DNA of 64,000 nt from Halalkalibacter sp. APA_J-10(15) (GCF_023017105.1 NZ_JALKEV010000003.1:247394-311393); one strand, 5' to 3'. Positions 21,084 to 31,996 are shown, counted from the first letter of the stretch. Translations and numbers: made by a program. The notes: generated by a model not told the origin, from the sequence alone.

Positions 21084-21107
21084 AGCCTGCTTTATGAGCA
21101 GGCTTTT
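21084..21107 (+). terminator. spoVK terminator
   Basis: 8-bp stem AGCCTGCT/AGCAGGCT with a 5-base loop and TTTT AAATTTT behind it. Confidence 0.75.
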
Positions 21108-21165
21108 AAATTTTGCTTTGCTCATGATATGATGAGGAAGGATATTAAGGAAAGGTGTGGCTTGA

Positions 21166-22440
21166 TTGGAAGAAGTGATAAAGCGAGGAAATGAGCAGGT
21201 CGTTCTCATTGGCTGTCAGTTGGATAGTGATGACGAACGTTTTGACTATTCCATGAGTGAATTAAAGAGCTTAGTTAAGACGGCTCAAGGTACAGTTGTT
21301 GCGACAGTAACTCAAAAACGTCAAAAGGTTGACCCATCAACTTACATAGGAAGAGGAAAGATTGAAGAACTAGTTGCGTTTTTAGAGGATACAGATGTGG
21401 ATTTAATTGTTTTTAATGATGAGTTAACACCGAGTCAAATAAGAAATGTTTATACGAGAACGAAAGTAACAGTCATTGATCGAACTCAGCTTATTTTAGA
21501 TATATTTGCAGCTCGTGCAAAATCGCGTGAAGGGAAGCTTCAAGTCGAGCTTGCTCAGCTTTCTTATTTGTTACCGAGATTGGCCGGTCAAGGTATCGCT
21601 TTATCGCGTCAAGGTGGGGGAATTGGTGCGAAAGGTCCTGGTGAAACGAAGCTAGAATCAGACCGCCGCCATATTCGCAGAAGAATGGATGAGATCAAAC
21701 ATCAGCTTGAAACGATAGTCAATCATCGAAAGCGTTATCGAGCTCAACGTAAACGAAATGAAACGTTACAGGTTGTGTTAGTTGGTTATACAAATGCTGG
21801 GAAATCAACCCTTCTTAATCGTTTAGCAAATGCAGAGACGTTGGAAGAGAATCAGCTATTTGCGACACTAGATCCAACAACGAGAAAGTGTTCATTAACA
21901 AATGGATTAACGATCTTACTTTCGGATACGGTTGGCTTCATTCAAGATTTACCTACAACTCTTGTAGCAGCCTTTCGCTCCACTTTGGAGGAGCTAATAG
22001 AGGCAGATTTATTCCTTCATGTTGTAGATTGTTCAAATGCTGATCACGTACAGCATGAAGGGACAGTGAAACAATTAGTTGCAGAACTTGGCGCACAGCA
22101 CATTCCACAATTACTTATTTACAACAAAAGTGATCAAAAAATAGTACCTTTTGTCCCTTCCTATCATGATGATTCCATTGAAATTTCTGCACTGGAGTCT
22201 GATGACATTGACGCATTAAAAGAAGCAATTGAAGAGAAGCTTCTTGAGCAAATGGTCGCATATCATGTTCAGTTGTTTGCGACAGAAGGGAAATTTCTGG
22301 CTAAATGTAAACAAACAACGGTCCTAAAGCAAGCGGAATGGAATGAGGAAGGCGAGTATTATGATGTTCGTGGTTTTGTTCATCAAAATACAGCCATTGG
22401 TCAAGAGTTAATGAATCGGATGAAGGATGAGGAAGAGTAG
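21166..22440 (+). CDS. hflX: Ribosome-associated GTPase HflX
   Basis: 424 residues starting at TTG (AAGGAAAGGTG upstream). It has the HflX N-terminal domain with TYIGRGKIEEL and RLAGQGIALSRQGGGIGAKGPGE, then a G domain: GYTNAGKST (G1), LDPTTR (G2 region), DTVGFI (G3), NKSD (G4). HflX splits stalled ribosomes. The ynbB start codon follows the hflX stop by two bases. Confidence 0.95.
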   Translation: MEEVIKRGNEQVVLIGCQLDSDDERFDYSMSELKSLVKTAQGTVVATVTQKRQKVDPSTYIGRGKIEELVAFLEDTDVDLIVFNDELTPSQIRNVYTRTKVTVIDRTQLILDIFAARAKSREGKLQVELAQLSYLLPRLAGQGIALSRQGGGIGAKGPGETKLESDRRHIRRRMDEIKHQLETIVNHRKRYRAQRKRNETLQVVLVGYTNAGKSTLLNRLANAETLEENQLFATLDPTTRKCSLTNGLTILLSDTVGFIQDLPTTLVAAFRSTLEELIEADLFLHVVDCSNADHVQHEGTVKQLVAELGAQHIPQLLIYNKSDQKIVPFVPSYHDDSIEISALESDDIDALKEAIEEKLLEQMVAYHVQLFATEGKFLAKCKQTTVLKQAEWNEEGEYYDVRGFVHQNTAIGQELMNRMKDEEE

Positions 22441-22441
22441 A

Positions 22442-23689
22442 ATGTACAATGATTTTCAACATCAGGAACGAATTGAAACGTTAACGCTCGAAATTGATAA
22501 ACAGATTGAATCGAGACATAAGGAAATTGAACAAATTGCAATCATCAACCAAGCAAAAGTGATGAGGGCATTTAAACAAAATAAAGTTTCCGATTTTCAT
22601 TTCACACCTTCGACAGGATACGGTTACGATGATATTGGACGAGACACACTTGAACAAGTATATGCAGATGTTTTCAAAGCTGAAGCAGCTCTTGTACGCC
22701 CACAAATTATTTCAGGGACACATGCGATTGCTACGACTCTTTTTGGAATTCTCAGGCCTGGAGATGATTTGCTTTATATAACGGGTCAACCTTACGATAC
22801 GTTAGAGGAAATTGTCGGTATTCGTGGAAACGGAAACGGTTCTCTAAAGGAATTTCAAATTAATTATCAAGCTGTTCCGTTGTGTGAGAATGGCTGGATT
22901 AATGAAGAACAAATTAAACAATCGATTTCAGGAAAAACGAAAATGATTGGTATTCAACGTTCAAAAGGGTATAGTGATCGTCGTTCATTTACAATTGAAG
23001 AGATTGAACAGATGATTTATTTTATTCGAAAAATAAAATCTGACGTTATTGTGTTTATTGACAACTGCTATGGGGAATTCGTAGAAATAAAGGAGCCAAC
23101 TGAGGTGGGTGCTGATATTATCGCTGGCTCTTTAATTAAGAATCCAGGTGGTGGAATTGTTAAAACGGGAGGGTACATTGTAGGGAGAAAGGATCTAGTA
23201 GAACTCGCTTCCTACCGATTAGCTGCTCCTGGGATTGGAGCAGAAGGTGGGGCTAGCTTGTACAGCTTACTCGAAATGTATCAAGGGTTCTTTTTATCAC
23301 CACACGTTGTATCACAATCATTAAAGGGTGCGATTTTTACAGCGGCATTGTTAGAAAAATTAGGGATGAACACAAACCCGAAATGGAATGATAAACGAAC
23401 GGACCTTATTCAATCGGTCAGATTTCCAACAGCGGAAAAAATGATTACTTTTTGCCAAGCGATCCAAGCAGCTTCGCCGATTAATGCACATGTTACTCCA
23501 CAGCCAAGTTCAATGCCTGGTTATGAGAATCCGGTGATTATGGCTGCCGGAACCTTTATACAAGGAGCAAGTATTGAATTGACAGCTGATGGACCGATAC
23601 GTGAGCCGTATATGGCGTATGTACAAGGTGGATTAACGTATGAACATGTAAAAATTGCTGTTTTACAAGCATTAGATTCGATTTTATAA
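22442..23689 (+). CDS. ynbB: YnbB, PLP-dependent methionine gamma-lyase family protein
   Basis: 415 residues. Cys/Met-metabolism type fold: SGTHAIATTLFGILRPGD (cofactor phosphate region), FIDNCYGEF (PLP-ring aspartate) and AGSLIKNPGGG (Schiff-base lysine). The family is often labelled aluminium resistance, but the true substrate is not established. It is translationally coupled to hflX. In B. subtilis ynbB is followed by glnR; here glnA follows directly. Confidence 0.9.
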   Translation: MYNDFQHQERIETLTLEIDKQIESRHKEIEQIAIINQAKVMRAFKQNKVSDFHFTPSTGYGYDDIGRDTLEQVYADVFKAEAALVRPQIISGTHAIATTLFGILRPGDDLLYITGQPYDTLEEIVGIRGNGNGSLKEFQINYQAVPLCENGWINEEQIKQSISGKTKMIGIQRSKGYSDRRSFTIEEIEQMIYFIRKIKSDVIVFIDNCYGEFVEIKEPTEVGADIIAGSLIKNPGGGIVKTGGYIVGRKDLVELASYRLAAPGIGAEGGASLYSLLEMYQGFFLSPHVVSQSLKGAIFTAALLEKLGMNTNPKWNDKRTDLIQSVRFPTAEKMITFCQAIQAASPINAHVTPQPSSMPGYENPVIMAAGTFIQGASIELTADGPIREPYMAYVQGGLTYEHVKIAVLQALDSIL

Positions 23690-23860
23690 AAGGGCATTCG
23701 TTGACTTGGTAGCAACAATCTAGTAAGATGAAAATTGGATAACTATAGCAAATTGATATCAATTATATAACAGATTGAGATCATACGAATGAAAGACAAA
23801 TAAGCTTAGCTTATTTTCTTAATACAATTATGAAGAATGTTGAAAGGGGACTACATACTA

Positions 23861-25210
23861 ATGGCAAAGTACACAAGAGAAGATATTTTGCGTATAGCTA
23901 AGGAAGATAATGTTCGCTTTATTCGTCTTCAGTTTAGCGACTTGCTTGGTACGATCAAGAATGTTGAAATTCCTGTAGATCAATTAACGAAGGCACTCGA
24001 TAACAAAATGATGTTCGATGGCTCGTCAATTGAAGGGTTTGTCCGTATTGAAGAATCTGATATGTATTTATATCCAGACTTAGAAACGTGGGTTATTTTC
24101 CCATGGACACCGGAAAAAGGGCGCGTTGCTCGCTTGATTTGTGATGTCTATCAACCAGGTAAGCCAGGTGAAGAACCCAAACCATTTGAAGGGGATCCAC
24201 GCGGCGTATTGAAAAATGTTTTAAAAGAAGCAGAAAAAATGGGCTATACGAACTTTAATATCGGACCTGAGCCAGAATTTTTCTTGTTTAAAAACGATGA
24301 AAACGGTGAGCCGACTCTTGATCTAAACGACAAAGGTGGCTATTTCGATTTAGCTCCAACAGATTTAGGAGAAAATTGCCGACGTGATATCGTTTTAGAG
24401 CTAGAAGACATGGGCTTTGATATTGAAGCATCTCACCATGAAGTTGCTCCAGGGCAACATGAAATTGATTTTAAATATGCGGATGCAGTGACAGCTTGTG
24501 ATAACATTCAAACATTTAAGCTTGTTGTCAAAACGATTGCTCGAAAGCATGGTTTGCACGCAACGTTTATGCCTAAGCCACTATTTGGTGTAAATGGCTC
24601 AGGAATGCATTGTAATATGTCACTCTTTACAAAGGAAGGTAACGCTTTCTTTGATGAATCAACTGAATCACAATTAAGTGAAACAGCTATGCAATTCTTA
24701 GCTGGAATTCTTGATCACGCTGAAGCTTTTACAGCTATTACAAACCCAATTGTTAATTCATACAAGCGTTTAGTACCTGGTTATGAAGCGCCTGTATATG
24801 TTGCATGGTCAATGCGTAATCGTAGTCCACTTATTCGTATTCCATCCTCACGTGGTATTAGTACTCGTATCGAAGTGAGAAGTCCCGATCCGGCAGCTAA
24901 TCCATATTTAGCAATGGCGGCGATGTTAGCAGCAGGACTTGATGGAATTAAGAAGAAGAAGACTCCACCTCCAGCTACTGATCGTAACATTTATGTCATG
25001 AGTAAAGAAGAACGTGTGGAAGAAGGCATTGCTGATCTTCCAGCAACGTTAAAAGAAGCAGTAGACAAGCTTATTCAAAATGATACGCTCGTACGAGCTC
25101 TTGGTGAGCATATTGTTGAGAACTTTGTTGAGGCAAAAGAGATTGAGTGGGATATGTTCCGTACGCAAGTCCATCCGTGGGAACGAGATCAATATTTAGA
25201 AGGTTATTAA
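23861..25210 (+). CDS. glnA: Glutamine synthetase, type I-alpha
   Basis: 449 residues from ATG 23861, with AAAGGGGACT upstream. [10 protein letters not shown], the EPEFFLF metal site, NGSGMHCN, the [17 protein letters not shown] loop and NRSPLIRIP are all present, with no adenylylation extension. It makes glutamine from glutamate, ammonia and ATP. The 171 bases upstream contain no glnR and no match to the TGTNA-N7-TNACA GlnR/TnrA operator that I could find by eye. Confidence 0.97.
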   Translation: MAKYTREDILRIAKEDNVRFIRLQFSDLLGTIKNVEIPVDQLTKALDNKMMFDGSSIEGFVRIEESDMYLYPDLETWVIFPWTPEKGRVARLICDVYQPGKPGEEPKPFEGDPRGVLKNVLKEAEKMGYTNFNIGPEPEFFLFKNDENGEPTLDLNDKGGYFDLAPTDLGENCRRDIVLELEDMGFDIEASHHEVAPGQHEIDFKYADAVTACDNIQTFKLVVKTIARKHGLHATFMPKPLFGVNGSGMHCNMSLFTKEGNAFFDESTESQLSETAMQFLAGILDHAEAFTAITNPIVNSYKRLVPGYEAPVYVAWSMRNRSPLIRIPSSRGISTRIEVRSPDPAANPYLAMAAMLAAGLDGIKKKKTPPPATDRNIYVMSKEERVEEGIADLPATLKEAVDKLIQNDTLVRALGEHIVENFVEAKEIEWDMFRTQVHPWERDQYLEGY

Positions 25211-25217
25211 TACTAGG

Positions 25218-25250
25218 AACCCTTGACACTTTTGGTGTTGAGGGTTTTTT
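25218..25250 (+). terminator. glnA terminator
   Basis: 12-bp stem with two G-U pairs (25218-25229 with 25235-25246), then T6. Confidence 0.88.
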
Positions 25251-25498
25251 ATTTCTTTTTCTTAAATTGATGTCTATTCATGAAATAAACGAAAAAGAGA
25301 GCGATCACCACGAAAAAACCCTTTGGTCGCTGTAGCAAGGTTATCATCTCCTTTATAAATAAAAGTCTTATTAACTTTTACTTTCATTATATGCTAGAGA
25401 AGGAGAATGAGAGAAGGTAAGAACCCTTTTTCGTGCTATAAAGGCTATAATGATAATATGATATAATGACAATGGATTGAATTTGAAGGGAGTTTAGG

Positions 25499-25690
25499 AT
25501 GAGTAAAAAGACTGTTATTTTAATTGCATATGTTCTCACATTGCTTTTCTTTTTAAGAAGTGTAACACTCGTGATTTTTGCTGATGGTACAGGTGGATAT
25601 GGAATGATTATTGTGTCCGCTCTTGTCATGACCTTTTTATTAAGGTGGTATTTAAAAGAACGTCAAAAAGAAGTAAATAAAGATACATAA
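25499..25690 (+). CDS. Small two-helix membrane protein
   Basis: 63 residues, not recognised. Two hydrophobic segments (about 5-25 and 35-50) and a charged tail (LKERQKEVNKDT). It has a weak AGGGAG site 9-10 bases before ATG, a TATAAT-like -10 upstream and a strong terminator behind, so it is probably a real single-gene unit. No function can be assigned. Confidence 0.6.
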   Translation: MSKKTVILIAYVLTLLFFLRSVTLVIFADGTGGYGMIIVSALVMTFLLRWYLKERQKEVNKDT

Positions 25691-25696
25691 TGAAAG

Positions 25697-25735
25697 AAAA
25701 GGAACAAAAATGTTAATCATTTTTGTTCCTTTTTT
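25697..25735 (+). terminator. Strong terminator
   Basis: Perfect 16-bp stem (25697-25712 with 25718-25733), 5-base loop, continuing T-run. It separates the small membrane gene from the convergent YjcZ-like gene. Confidence 0.88.
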
Positions 25736-25741
25736 GTGAGA

Positions 25742-25882
25742 TTACCGATACCAGCTTGCTCCTAGAATGATAAGCAATATCACTAATACAACAATTAACG
25801 CAAAGCCAAAACCGCTTCCACTTCCACAGCGTGGTGGTGGTGGACAACAGTAACCACCATACCATGGTCCATAGTAGCCCAT
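25742..25882 (-). CDS. YjcZ-family small sporulation protein
   Basis: 46 residues on the minus strand, starting MGYYGPWYGGYCC with a Gly/Tyr/Pro-rich front and ending in one hydrophobic segment GFALIVVLVILLIILGASW. That last motif is the signature of the YjcZ/YrhA-type spore peptides, which are made late in sporulation and found in membranes or coats. AAAGGTGG precedes ATG at a suitable distance. Two adjacent cysteines are unusual but seen in such Gly-rich heads. Confidence 0.85.
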   Translation of the reverse strand: MGYYGPWYGGYCCPPPPRCGSGSGFGFALIVVLVILLIILGASWYR

Positions 25883-26031
25883 AAATGACACCACCTTTCA
25901 TAAGGTTATACTATACCTTATGTCAAACTGAGAAAAACGCACTGGGTAAACGTGGAATACACATAAAATACGAGTTATAACTTTATGATCATGAGCATAA
26001 CTATTTATTACGGTTGAAGACAAGCTTCGTT

Positions 26032-26655
26032 TTAATGGATTGTTCTAAATAAACCTACAACCTTCCCTAATACAGTACAATTCTTCAAAATAATTGGTTC
26101 CATAGTAGAATTTTCAGGTTGTAAACGTATATAATCCTTTTCTTTAAAGAATCTCTTTACGGTTGCTTCATCATCTTCTGTCATTGCGACGATAATGTCA
26201 CCATTATTAGCTGATTGCTGTTGACGAACAATGACCATATCACCATCATAAATGCCCGCTTCAATCATACTTTCACCAATAATAGAGAGTGCATACATAT
26301 TATCATTTGAGGCTAAATGTTCTGGAAGAGGAATGTAATCATCGACATTTTCAACCGCTGTAATTGGGAGTCCTGCGGTGACCTTACCAATAACAGGCAC
26401 GTAATTTGCCGTACGATCTTTCACGATAGCATCATGATGGTCTAGGTTTAGAACTTCAATGGCTCTTGGTTTTGTTGGATCTCGACGGATAATTCCTTTT
26501 TTTTCTAGACGCGATAGATGTCCGTGTACAGTAGAACTCGATGCAAGGCCTACAGCTTCACCGATTTCACGTACAGAAGGTGGATAACCTTTCTTCTTTA
26601 CTTCTACTTTGATGAAATCTAATATTTCTTGTTGTCGTTTTGATAGTTTTGACAA
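26032..26655 (-). CDS. lexA: SOS repressor LexA
   Basis: 207 residues. The start is taken as TTG (26655), giving the family N-terminus [12 protein letters not shown] with GAGGTG 7 bases upstream; an in-frame GTG at 26664 overlaps that site. Winged-helix domain ([23 protein letters not shown]), the Ala-Gly cleavage site in [10 protein letters not shown], catalytic Ser in GESMIEAG and Lys in EATVKRFF. It represses SOS genes, including the divergent yneA-yneB-ynzC. Confidence 0.96.
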   Translation of the reverse strand: MSKLSKRQQEILDFIKVEVKKKGYPPSVREIGEAVGLASSSTVHGHLSRLEKKGIIRRDPTKPRAIEVLNLDHHDAIVKDRTANYVPVIGKVTAGLPITAVENVDDYIPLPEHLASNDNMYALSIIGESMIEAGIYDGDMVIVRQQQSANNGDIIVAMTEDDEATVKRFFKEKDYIRLQPENSTMEPIILKNCTVLGKVVGLFRTIH

Positions 26656-26702
26656 TAATCGCACCTCATTTCTTCAAACTTTAATAGCTAAATTATACCA
26701 TG

Positions 26703-26792
26703 CGAACATATGTAATGCAAACGTTAGTTCTAAAATGCGTGTTGACAAAAAACAAGTGTTCGTATTACGATAGGTACACGAACAAACATTCT
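26703..26792 (+). promoter_or_regulatory. lexA-yneA divergent control region with LexA boxes
   Basis: Three matches to the Bacillus LexA box CGAACRNRYGTTYC: 26703-26716 (11 of 14), 26749-26762 on the minus strand (12 of 14) and 26779-26792 (12 of 14). A TTGACA at 26742 with TACGAT 18 bases later gives a plausible yneA promoter that the second box overlaps. LexA would thus shut both itself and the yneA operon. Confidence 0.75.
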
Positions 26793-26810
26793 TATTAGAG
26801 GTGATTCACT

Positions 26811-27649
<839 letters not shown>

Positions 27650-27717
27650 TCAAACCACTTGAAAGTATGTCAATCATTCGTGTAAAGTAATAGAAGTAGC
27701 AAAAAGGAGTGTTTGAC

Positions 27718-27948
27718 ATGCTTTCAAGTAAGCAAATTGAACGGATTAATGAGTTAGCAAAGAAGAGTAAAACAATTGGTTTAACAGATAAGGAAGCGAA
27801 GGAGCAAAAGCGGTTAAGAGAAGCGTACATAAAGACATTTCGTCAGTCATTTAAACAACAATTACATCAAGTAAAAGTTGTTGATGAAAAGGGAAATGAT
27901 GTTACTCCAAAAGCGTTAAAAGATAGTAAAAAGAATTCATTGCATTAA
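27718..27948 (+). CDS. ynzC: YnzC, DUF896 family
   Basis: 76 residues from ATG 27718 (AAGGAGTG site). The DUF896 pattern IERINELAKKSKTIGLTDKE...QKRLREAYI is clear, a helical hairpin with a disordered tail. Third gene of the SOS operon; function unknown. Ends before a strong terminator. Confidence 0.93.
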   Translation: MLSSKQIERINELAKKSKTIGLTDKEAKEQKRLREAYIKTFRQSFKQQLHQVKVVDEKGNDVTPKALKDSKKNSLH

Positions 27949-27971
27949 ATTAGCAAAGTTTGAGCGACTCT

Positions 27972-28011
27972 GGTCATTAAAATGGTAGTCTGTCCATTTT
28001 AATGACCTTTT
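27972..28011 (+). terminator. yneA-yneB-ynzC terminator
   Basis: 14-bp perfect stem (27972-27985 with 27994-28007), 8-base loop, TTTT. The remaining 270 bases to tkt are AT-rich and hold no gene. Confidence 0.85.
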
Positions 28012-28283
28012 AGTTGTGCTATTCAACTATTTTTCTTGATCTCGTTAACGAATAAGATTTTTACGGTAAGAGATTTAATTTATGGCTTGTATGAATGAGT
28101 TAAACTCAATTATGCTAACAAAAAGATATAATTGAATATTGATTTGTACAAATGTTAATATATTAATATAAATCATTTTCTTTTTTCATTTTAAATGAAT
28201 AATGCTTGTGAAAATGTTGCAGAAAGTATATCATGATAGACGTGAGTGAGTATTCTGTAAATTTAGGAAGGTAGGTAAAAAGA

Positions 28284-30284
28284 ATGTCAAGACAAACGGA
28301 ACAATTAGCAATTAATACGATTCGTACACTATCAATTGATAGTATTGAAAAGGCGAATTCAGGTCACCCAGGAATGCCGATGGGAGCTGCTCCAATGGCA
28401 TTTAGTCTTTGGACGAAATTTATGAATCATAACCCATCTAACCCATCTTGGTCTAATCGTGATCGCTTTGTATTATCAGCAGGCCATGGATCGATGTTGC
28501 TGTATAGTATGCTACATTTAGCTGGTTATGATGTTTCTTTGGACGATTTAAAGGAGTTCCGCCAATGGGGAAGTAAAACACCAGGACACCCAGAATTCGG
28601 ACATACTCCTGGAGTAGAAGCGACAACTGGTCCGCTTGGCCAAGGAATTGCTATGGCAGTTGGGATGGCAATGGCAGAGCGTCATTTAGCAGACACATAT
28701 AATAAAGATGATTATACAATCGTTGATCATTTTACATATTCGATTTGTGGTGATGGAGATTTAATGGAAGGCGTTTCAGCAGAGGCAGCTTCACTTGCAG
28801 GTCACTTGAAATTGGGCAGACTCATTGTATTATATGATTCAAACGACATTTCACTTGACGGTGATTTGCATTTATCGTTCTCTGAAAGCGTTGAAGATCG
28901 TTATAAGGCTTATGGATGGCAAGTTATTCGTGTTGAAGATGGGACAGACCTTGATGAAATCAATCGTGCTGTCGAAGAAGCACAGCAAGACGAGCGACCA
29001 ACGTTAATTGAAGTAAAGACGACAATTGGTTTTGGTTCACCTAATAAATCTGGTAAATCTGCTTCTCACGGATCTCCACTTGGTAAAGATGAAATTGCTT
29101 TAACAAAAGCTGCGTATGAATGGACTTTTGAAGAGGATTTCCATATTCCAGAAGAAGTGAAAGATTTCTTTGCATCTAAAAAGGCTGAAGGTGAACAGAA
29201 AGAACAGGAATGGAATAAGTTATTTGCTGCTTATAAGCAATCATACCCTGAGCTTGCTGAGCAATTTGAGCTAGCGCAAAAAGGCGAGCTACCTGAAGGA
29301 TGGGATGCAGAGCTTCCTGTATATGAAGCGGGTTCGAGCTTAGCTACTCGTGCATCATCAGGTGAAGTTCTAAATGCTATTGCGAAAAAGGTTCCTAACA
29401 TTTTCGGTGGTTCTGCTGATTTGGCTGGTTCAAACAAGACATATATGAAAGATCTAGGTGATTATTCGCGAAATAACTATGCTGGGCGTAACATTTGGTT
29501 TGGTGTTCGTGAATTTGCAATGGGTTGTGCTGTCAATGGGATGGCATTACATGGTGGAGTAAAGGCATTTGGTGCTACGTTCTTCGTATTCTCTGATTAT
29601 TTGCGCCCTGCGATTCGTCTTGCTTCTTTAATGAAGCTTCCGGTCGTGTTTGTCTTTACACATGATAGTATTGCAGTAGGTGAAGATGGACCGACACACG
29701 AACCTGTTGAGCAATTAGCCTCTTTACGAGCTATGCCAGGGCTTTCTATTATACGTCCAGGAGACGGGAATGAAACAGTAGCTGCCTGGAAAGTAGCAAT
29801 GGAAAGTACGGATACGCCAACTGCACTTGTTTTAACTCGTCAAAACCTAAAAACATTAGCTAGTACGAAAGAACTTGCTTATCAAGGTGTGAAGAAGGGT
29901 GCTTATGTTGCTTCAAAATCTTCACAAGCTGAAGTTGATGCCTTGTTACTTGCTTCAGGTTCAGAGGTACCTTTAGCAGTTGAAGCGCAAGAAGCATTAG
30001 AAAAAGAAGGCATCCATGTGAATGTTGTAAGTATGCCAAGCTGGGATCGTTTTGAAAAGCAGCCTAAATCCTATAAAGATGAAGTGCTCCCTCCAAATGT
30101 AAAGGCTCGCCTCGGATTAGAAATGGGGTCTTCATTAGGATGGGCGAAATATGTAGGTGACCATGGCGATGTGATTGCGATTGATCAATTTGGAGCATCT
30201 GCACCTGGAGAAAAGATTATAAAAGAATATGGCTTTACTGTAGAAAATATAGTAGCTAAATTAAAAGTATTATTACAAAAATAA
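28284..30284 (+). CDS. tkt: Transketolase
   Basis: 666 residues, full length. Thiamine-diphosphate motif [14 protein letters not shown]...[11 protein letters not shown], the N-terminal [30 protein letters not shown] and [17 protein letters not shown] are typical. It transfers two-carbon units in the pentose phosphate pathway. AGGAAGGTAGG precedes ATG. An IS-derived sequence begins 27 bases after the stop. Confidence 0.97.
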   Translation: MSRQTEQLAINTIRTLSIDSIEKANSGHPGMPMGAAPMAFSLWTKFMNHNPSNPSWSNRDRFVLSAGHGSMLLYSMLHLAGYDVSLDDLKEFRQWGSKTPGHPEFGHTPGVEATTGPLGQGIAMAVGMAMAERHLADTYNKDDYTIVDHFTYSICGDGDLMEGVSAEAASLAGHLKLGRLIVLYDSNDISLDGDLHLSFSESVEDRYKAYGWQVIRVEDGTDLDEINRAVEEAQQDERPTLIEVKTTIGFGSPNKSGKSASHGSPLGKDEIALTKAAYEWTFEEDFHIPEEVKDFFASKKAEGEQKEQEWNKLFAAYKQSYPELAEQFELAQKGELPEGWDAELPVYEAGSSLATRASSGEVLNAIAKKVPNIFGGSADLAGSNKTYMKDLGDYSRNNYAGRNIWFGVREFAMGCAVNGMALHGGVKAFGATFFVFSDYLRPAIRLASLMKLPVVFVFTHDSIAVGEDGPTHEPVEQLASLRAMPGLSIIRPGDGNETVAAWKVAMESTDTPTALVLTRQNLKTLASTKELAYQGVKKGAYVASKSSQAEVDALLLASGSEVPLAVEAQEALEKEGIHVNVVSMPSWDRFEKQPKSYKDEVLPPNVKARLGLEMGSSLGWAKYVGDHGDVIAIDQFGASAPGEKIIKEYGFTVENIVAKLKVLLQK

Positions 30285-30311
30285 GAAATGCTTGAAGCAC
30301 TATAAACTAGT

Positions 30312-30421
30312 TGTTTCAGACCGTAGGCAAAACGCCTTTGAGAATTTTTTCTCAAAGGCGTTTTTACATTATTTCCTCTATTTTCTGTTGGTGATACTGG
30401 AGAGTGGGTGTTTCTTCAGCA
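30312..30421 (-). mobile_element. IS1182-like transposase 3' end remnant
   Basis: The minus strand can be read as ...VKTPLRKNSQRRFAYGLKQ, the same C-terminal pattern as KTALRVISQSRFVYGLRH at the right end of the window. The hairpin AACGCCTTTGAG/CTCAAAGGCGTT also corresponds. The similarity runs on upstream until about 30421, where a UvrA-like segment takes over abruptly. It is a scar; nothing else of the element remains. Confidence 0.65.
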
Positions 30422-30556
30422 CCCCATGATGTACGCAGACTCAATCTGATGCTGCAAAATCTCCGAGACAAAGGAAACACTGTTACAGTGATTGACCATG
30501 ACAAGGATGTTATTAAAATTGCTGATCATATTGTCGATGTGGGACCGAGTGCAGGT
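30422..30556 (+). pseudogene. UvrA-like protein fragment
   Basis: 45 codons reading PHDVRRLN..., LRDKGNTVTVIDHD and IADHIVDVGPSAG, the stretch after the Walker B/Q-loop of UvrA or its resistance-type paralogues. Upstream is IS sequence and downstream the frame runs into unrelated DNA. A 178-codon frame starting at 30404 joins these pieces but is a chimera without a ribosome site, so it is not called as a gene. Confidence 0.75.
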
Positions 30557-30738
30557 ACAAATATTTCAATCCAAACCATCTTCATTTGCATCCGCTTATT
30601 TTCCAACCTTATTGACATCATTGCCTGTTCATCCCTGACGTTTTTCAGTTATATTAAGGGGGAAAACGGTCTGATGTCTTCTGATTTCAGAGGGTTGAAG
30701 ATAAGGGAATTTCCATTACTCCTCTATTCAAAGCGGAT

Positions 30739-30838
30739 GGGATGGGGGGCGATTCCTTCAGGAGGAAAGGGAAGGTCGAAATCCACCGGCATGCCGGTTA
30801 GTTCAACGCCCTCCTGCGGAAAGCGTTCCCCCCATCCC
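30739..30838. repeat. G-rich imperfect palindrome
   Basis: Arms GGGATGGGGGG...CAGGAGG (30739-30765) and CCTCCTG...CCCCCCATCCC (30810-30838) are inverted, and the centre holds a perfect CCGGCATGCCGG (786-797). Base composition is much more GC-rich than around it. A second hairpin (GTCTCGC TTTT GCGAGAC, extended by CGACT/AGTCG) lies at 30888-30917. It looks like a non-coding repeat element of unknown family. Confidence 0.6.
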
Positions 30839-31077
30839 GGGAGCGAGGTCGAAGCGCCGTATCGTGGCAACTACTCAAAAAAAGACTCGACTGTCTCGCT
30901 TTTGCGAGACTTAGTCGACAGGCTGAAACTAATTGTTTAAAGTGCTTCTTTGTGTTAAGTAATTAGCAAAAAGTTCACTCTTCGACAAAACTAGTGATCC
31001 TCTGCTCCGAGTTCAGACAACTATTTTATTTCCTATCTCGTATACTGAAGGAAACAATAACGAGAGGGTGTCCATGA

Positions 31078-31524
31078 ATGAGACAATATGAATTGTATAT
31101 TTTTGAAGAAAGTGTTGCTCACCAGTATTATGGACAAGAATCAAAATTGTTTTATCTGTTTCTTGACTATGAAAATGCTTCACCAATAAAAAAAGAAGTG
31201 ATTCGAAAACAAATCGAATATATTACAAAACCGATACCGACTTTGTTTGTTCAGCAAAAAATAAAGCAAGCCTTTAAACAGAACCAACAATATGAAAATC
31301 ATAAGCAGACGAATGTTATTACACTAAATTCAGGAGCGCAAGCAGAGTTAGTAATCGACAGTCAATCGATTCATGTTACCGCGAACGGGACACCAGAGGT
31401 CGAAATGATGTTCTTTGAAGTATTGAGAAGCTGTGCACCTACCTTTTTTGCCTTTAGTATTGAAGAGTACCGATACGGTTGGTTGAAACCGATTCAACAA
31501 TTAAAACGTTCTCAACCTTTATAA
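31078..31524 (+). CDS. sirA: Sporulation inhibitor of replication SirA
   Basis: 148 residues, the size of SirA (YneE), with the family opening YELYIFEESVAHQYYGQE and FYLFLDY. SirA binds DnaA domain I to stop new rounds of replication at sporulation onset. It sits between tkt and yneF as in B. subtilis. GAGAGGG lies about 7 bases before ATG. Confidence 0.9.
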   Translation: MRQYELYIFEESVAHQYYGQESKLFYLFLDYENASPIKKEVIRKQIEYITKPIPTLFVQQKIKQAFKQNQQYENHKQTNVITLNSGAQAELVIDSQSIHVTANGTPEVEMMFFEVLRSCAPTFFAFSIEEYRYGWLKPIQQLKRSQPL

Positions 31525-31607
31525 GTTTTTTTGATAAAGCCTTTTAAATCGAGAGTCATTAAGATATAATAGGAAAGGTATTTAGCAAGAAGGAGGACGT
31601 TGTACGC

Positions 31608-31826
31608 ATGATTTGGCATATCCTTGGATATACACTTGCTGTAGTAGCAGGTATCGCAATTGGGTTTTTCATTGCACGTAAGACAATGATGTCATATTTA
31701 AAGAAAAATCCACCTATTAATGAACAAATGCTTCGAGTGATGATGATGCAAATGGGGCAAAATCCATCGCAAAAGAAAATTAATCAGATGATGAAAGCGA
31801 TGCAAAAGCAGCAACAAACGAAATAA
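31608..31826 (+). CDS. yneF: YneF, UPF0154 small membrane protein (attachment gene)
   Basis: 72 residues: one membrane helix (about 2-22), then [40 protein letters not shown], which is UPF0154. Function unknown. AGAAGGAGGA precedes ATG. The last 80 bases lie in the prophage attachment repeat, so the present 3' end was brought by the phage but encodes the same residues. Its own terminator is displaced to 63193. Confidence 0.93.
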   Translation: MIWHILGYTLAVVAGIAIGFFIARKTMMSYLKKNPPINEQMLRVMMMQMGQNPSQKKINQMMKAMQKQQQTK

Positions 31827-31842
31827 CAATGGACGAGCACCT
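31747..31842 (+). repeat. attL, 96-bp direct repeat
   Basis: Bases 31747-31842 are identical to 63102-63197. The repeat covers the last 26 codons of yneF, its stop and 16 bases beyond. It diverges from the right copy on both sides (A versus G before; GATATG versus CCCATA after), as expected for attL and attR. The actual crossover site is somewhere inside. Confidence 0.92.
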
Positions 31843-31903
31843 GATATGACTGGGTTTGAGCGTTGTTGCTTCATGAGATTAAATCGACATTCTTATCATT
31901 TTG

Positions 31904-31938
31904 CTTAATCTTTCTTTGCAAAATCAGCTTAATCTTTC
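31904..31938 (+). repeat. Candidate integrase arm sites, left
   Basis: CTTAATCTTTC occurs twice in direct orientation (31904-31914 and 31928-31938), 62-96 bases inside attL. Two near-identical copies (CTTAATCTTAC) lie inside attR. Placement and spacing resemble the arm-type sites bound by the N-terminal domain of phage integrases. Confidence 0.55.
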
Positions 31939-31996
31939 ATAAGGACAAAATAAACCATTTTTTCTGATATTTGATTAATCAGAGGAGGTGGTTTTT

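Noticed and set aside
23690-23860. Remnant of glnR
   Set aside because: No reading frame or fragment resembling a MerR-type protein could be found in the 171 bases.
28012-28283. Hidden small gene upstream of tkt
   Set aside because: AT-rich with many stops and no ribosome site apart from that of tkt.
30404-30940. 178-codon open frame as a gene
   Set aside because: It joins IS sequence, a UvrA fragment and a palindromic repeat, has no ribosome site and does not read as one protein; called as scar and pseudogene instead.
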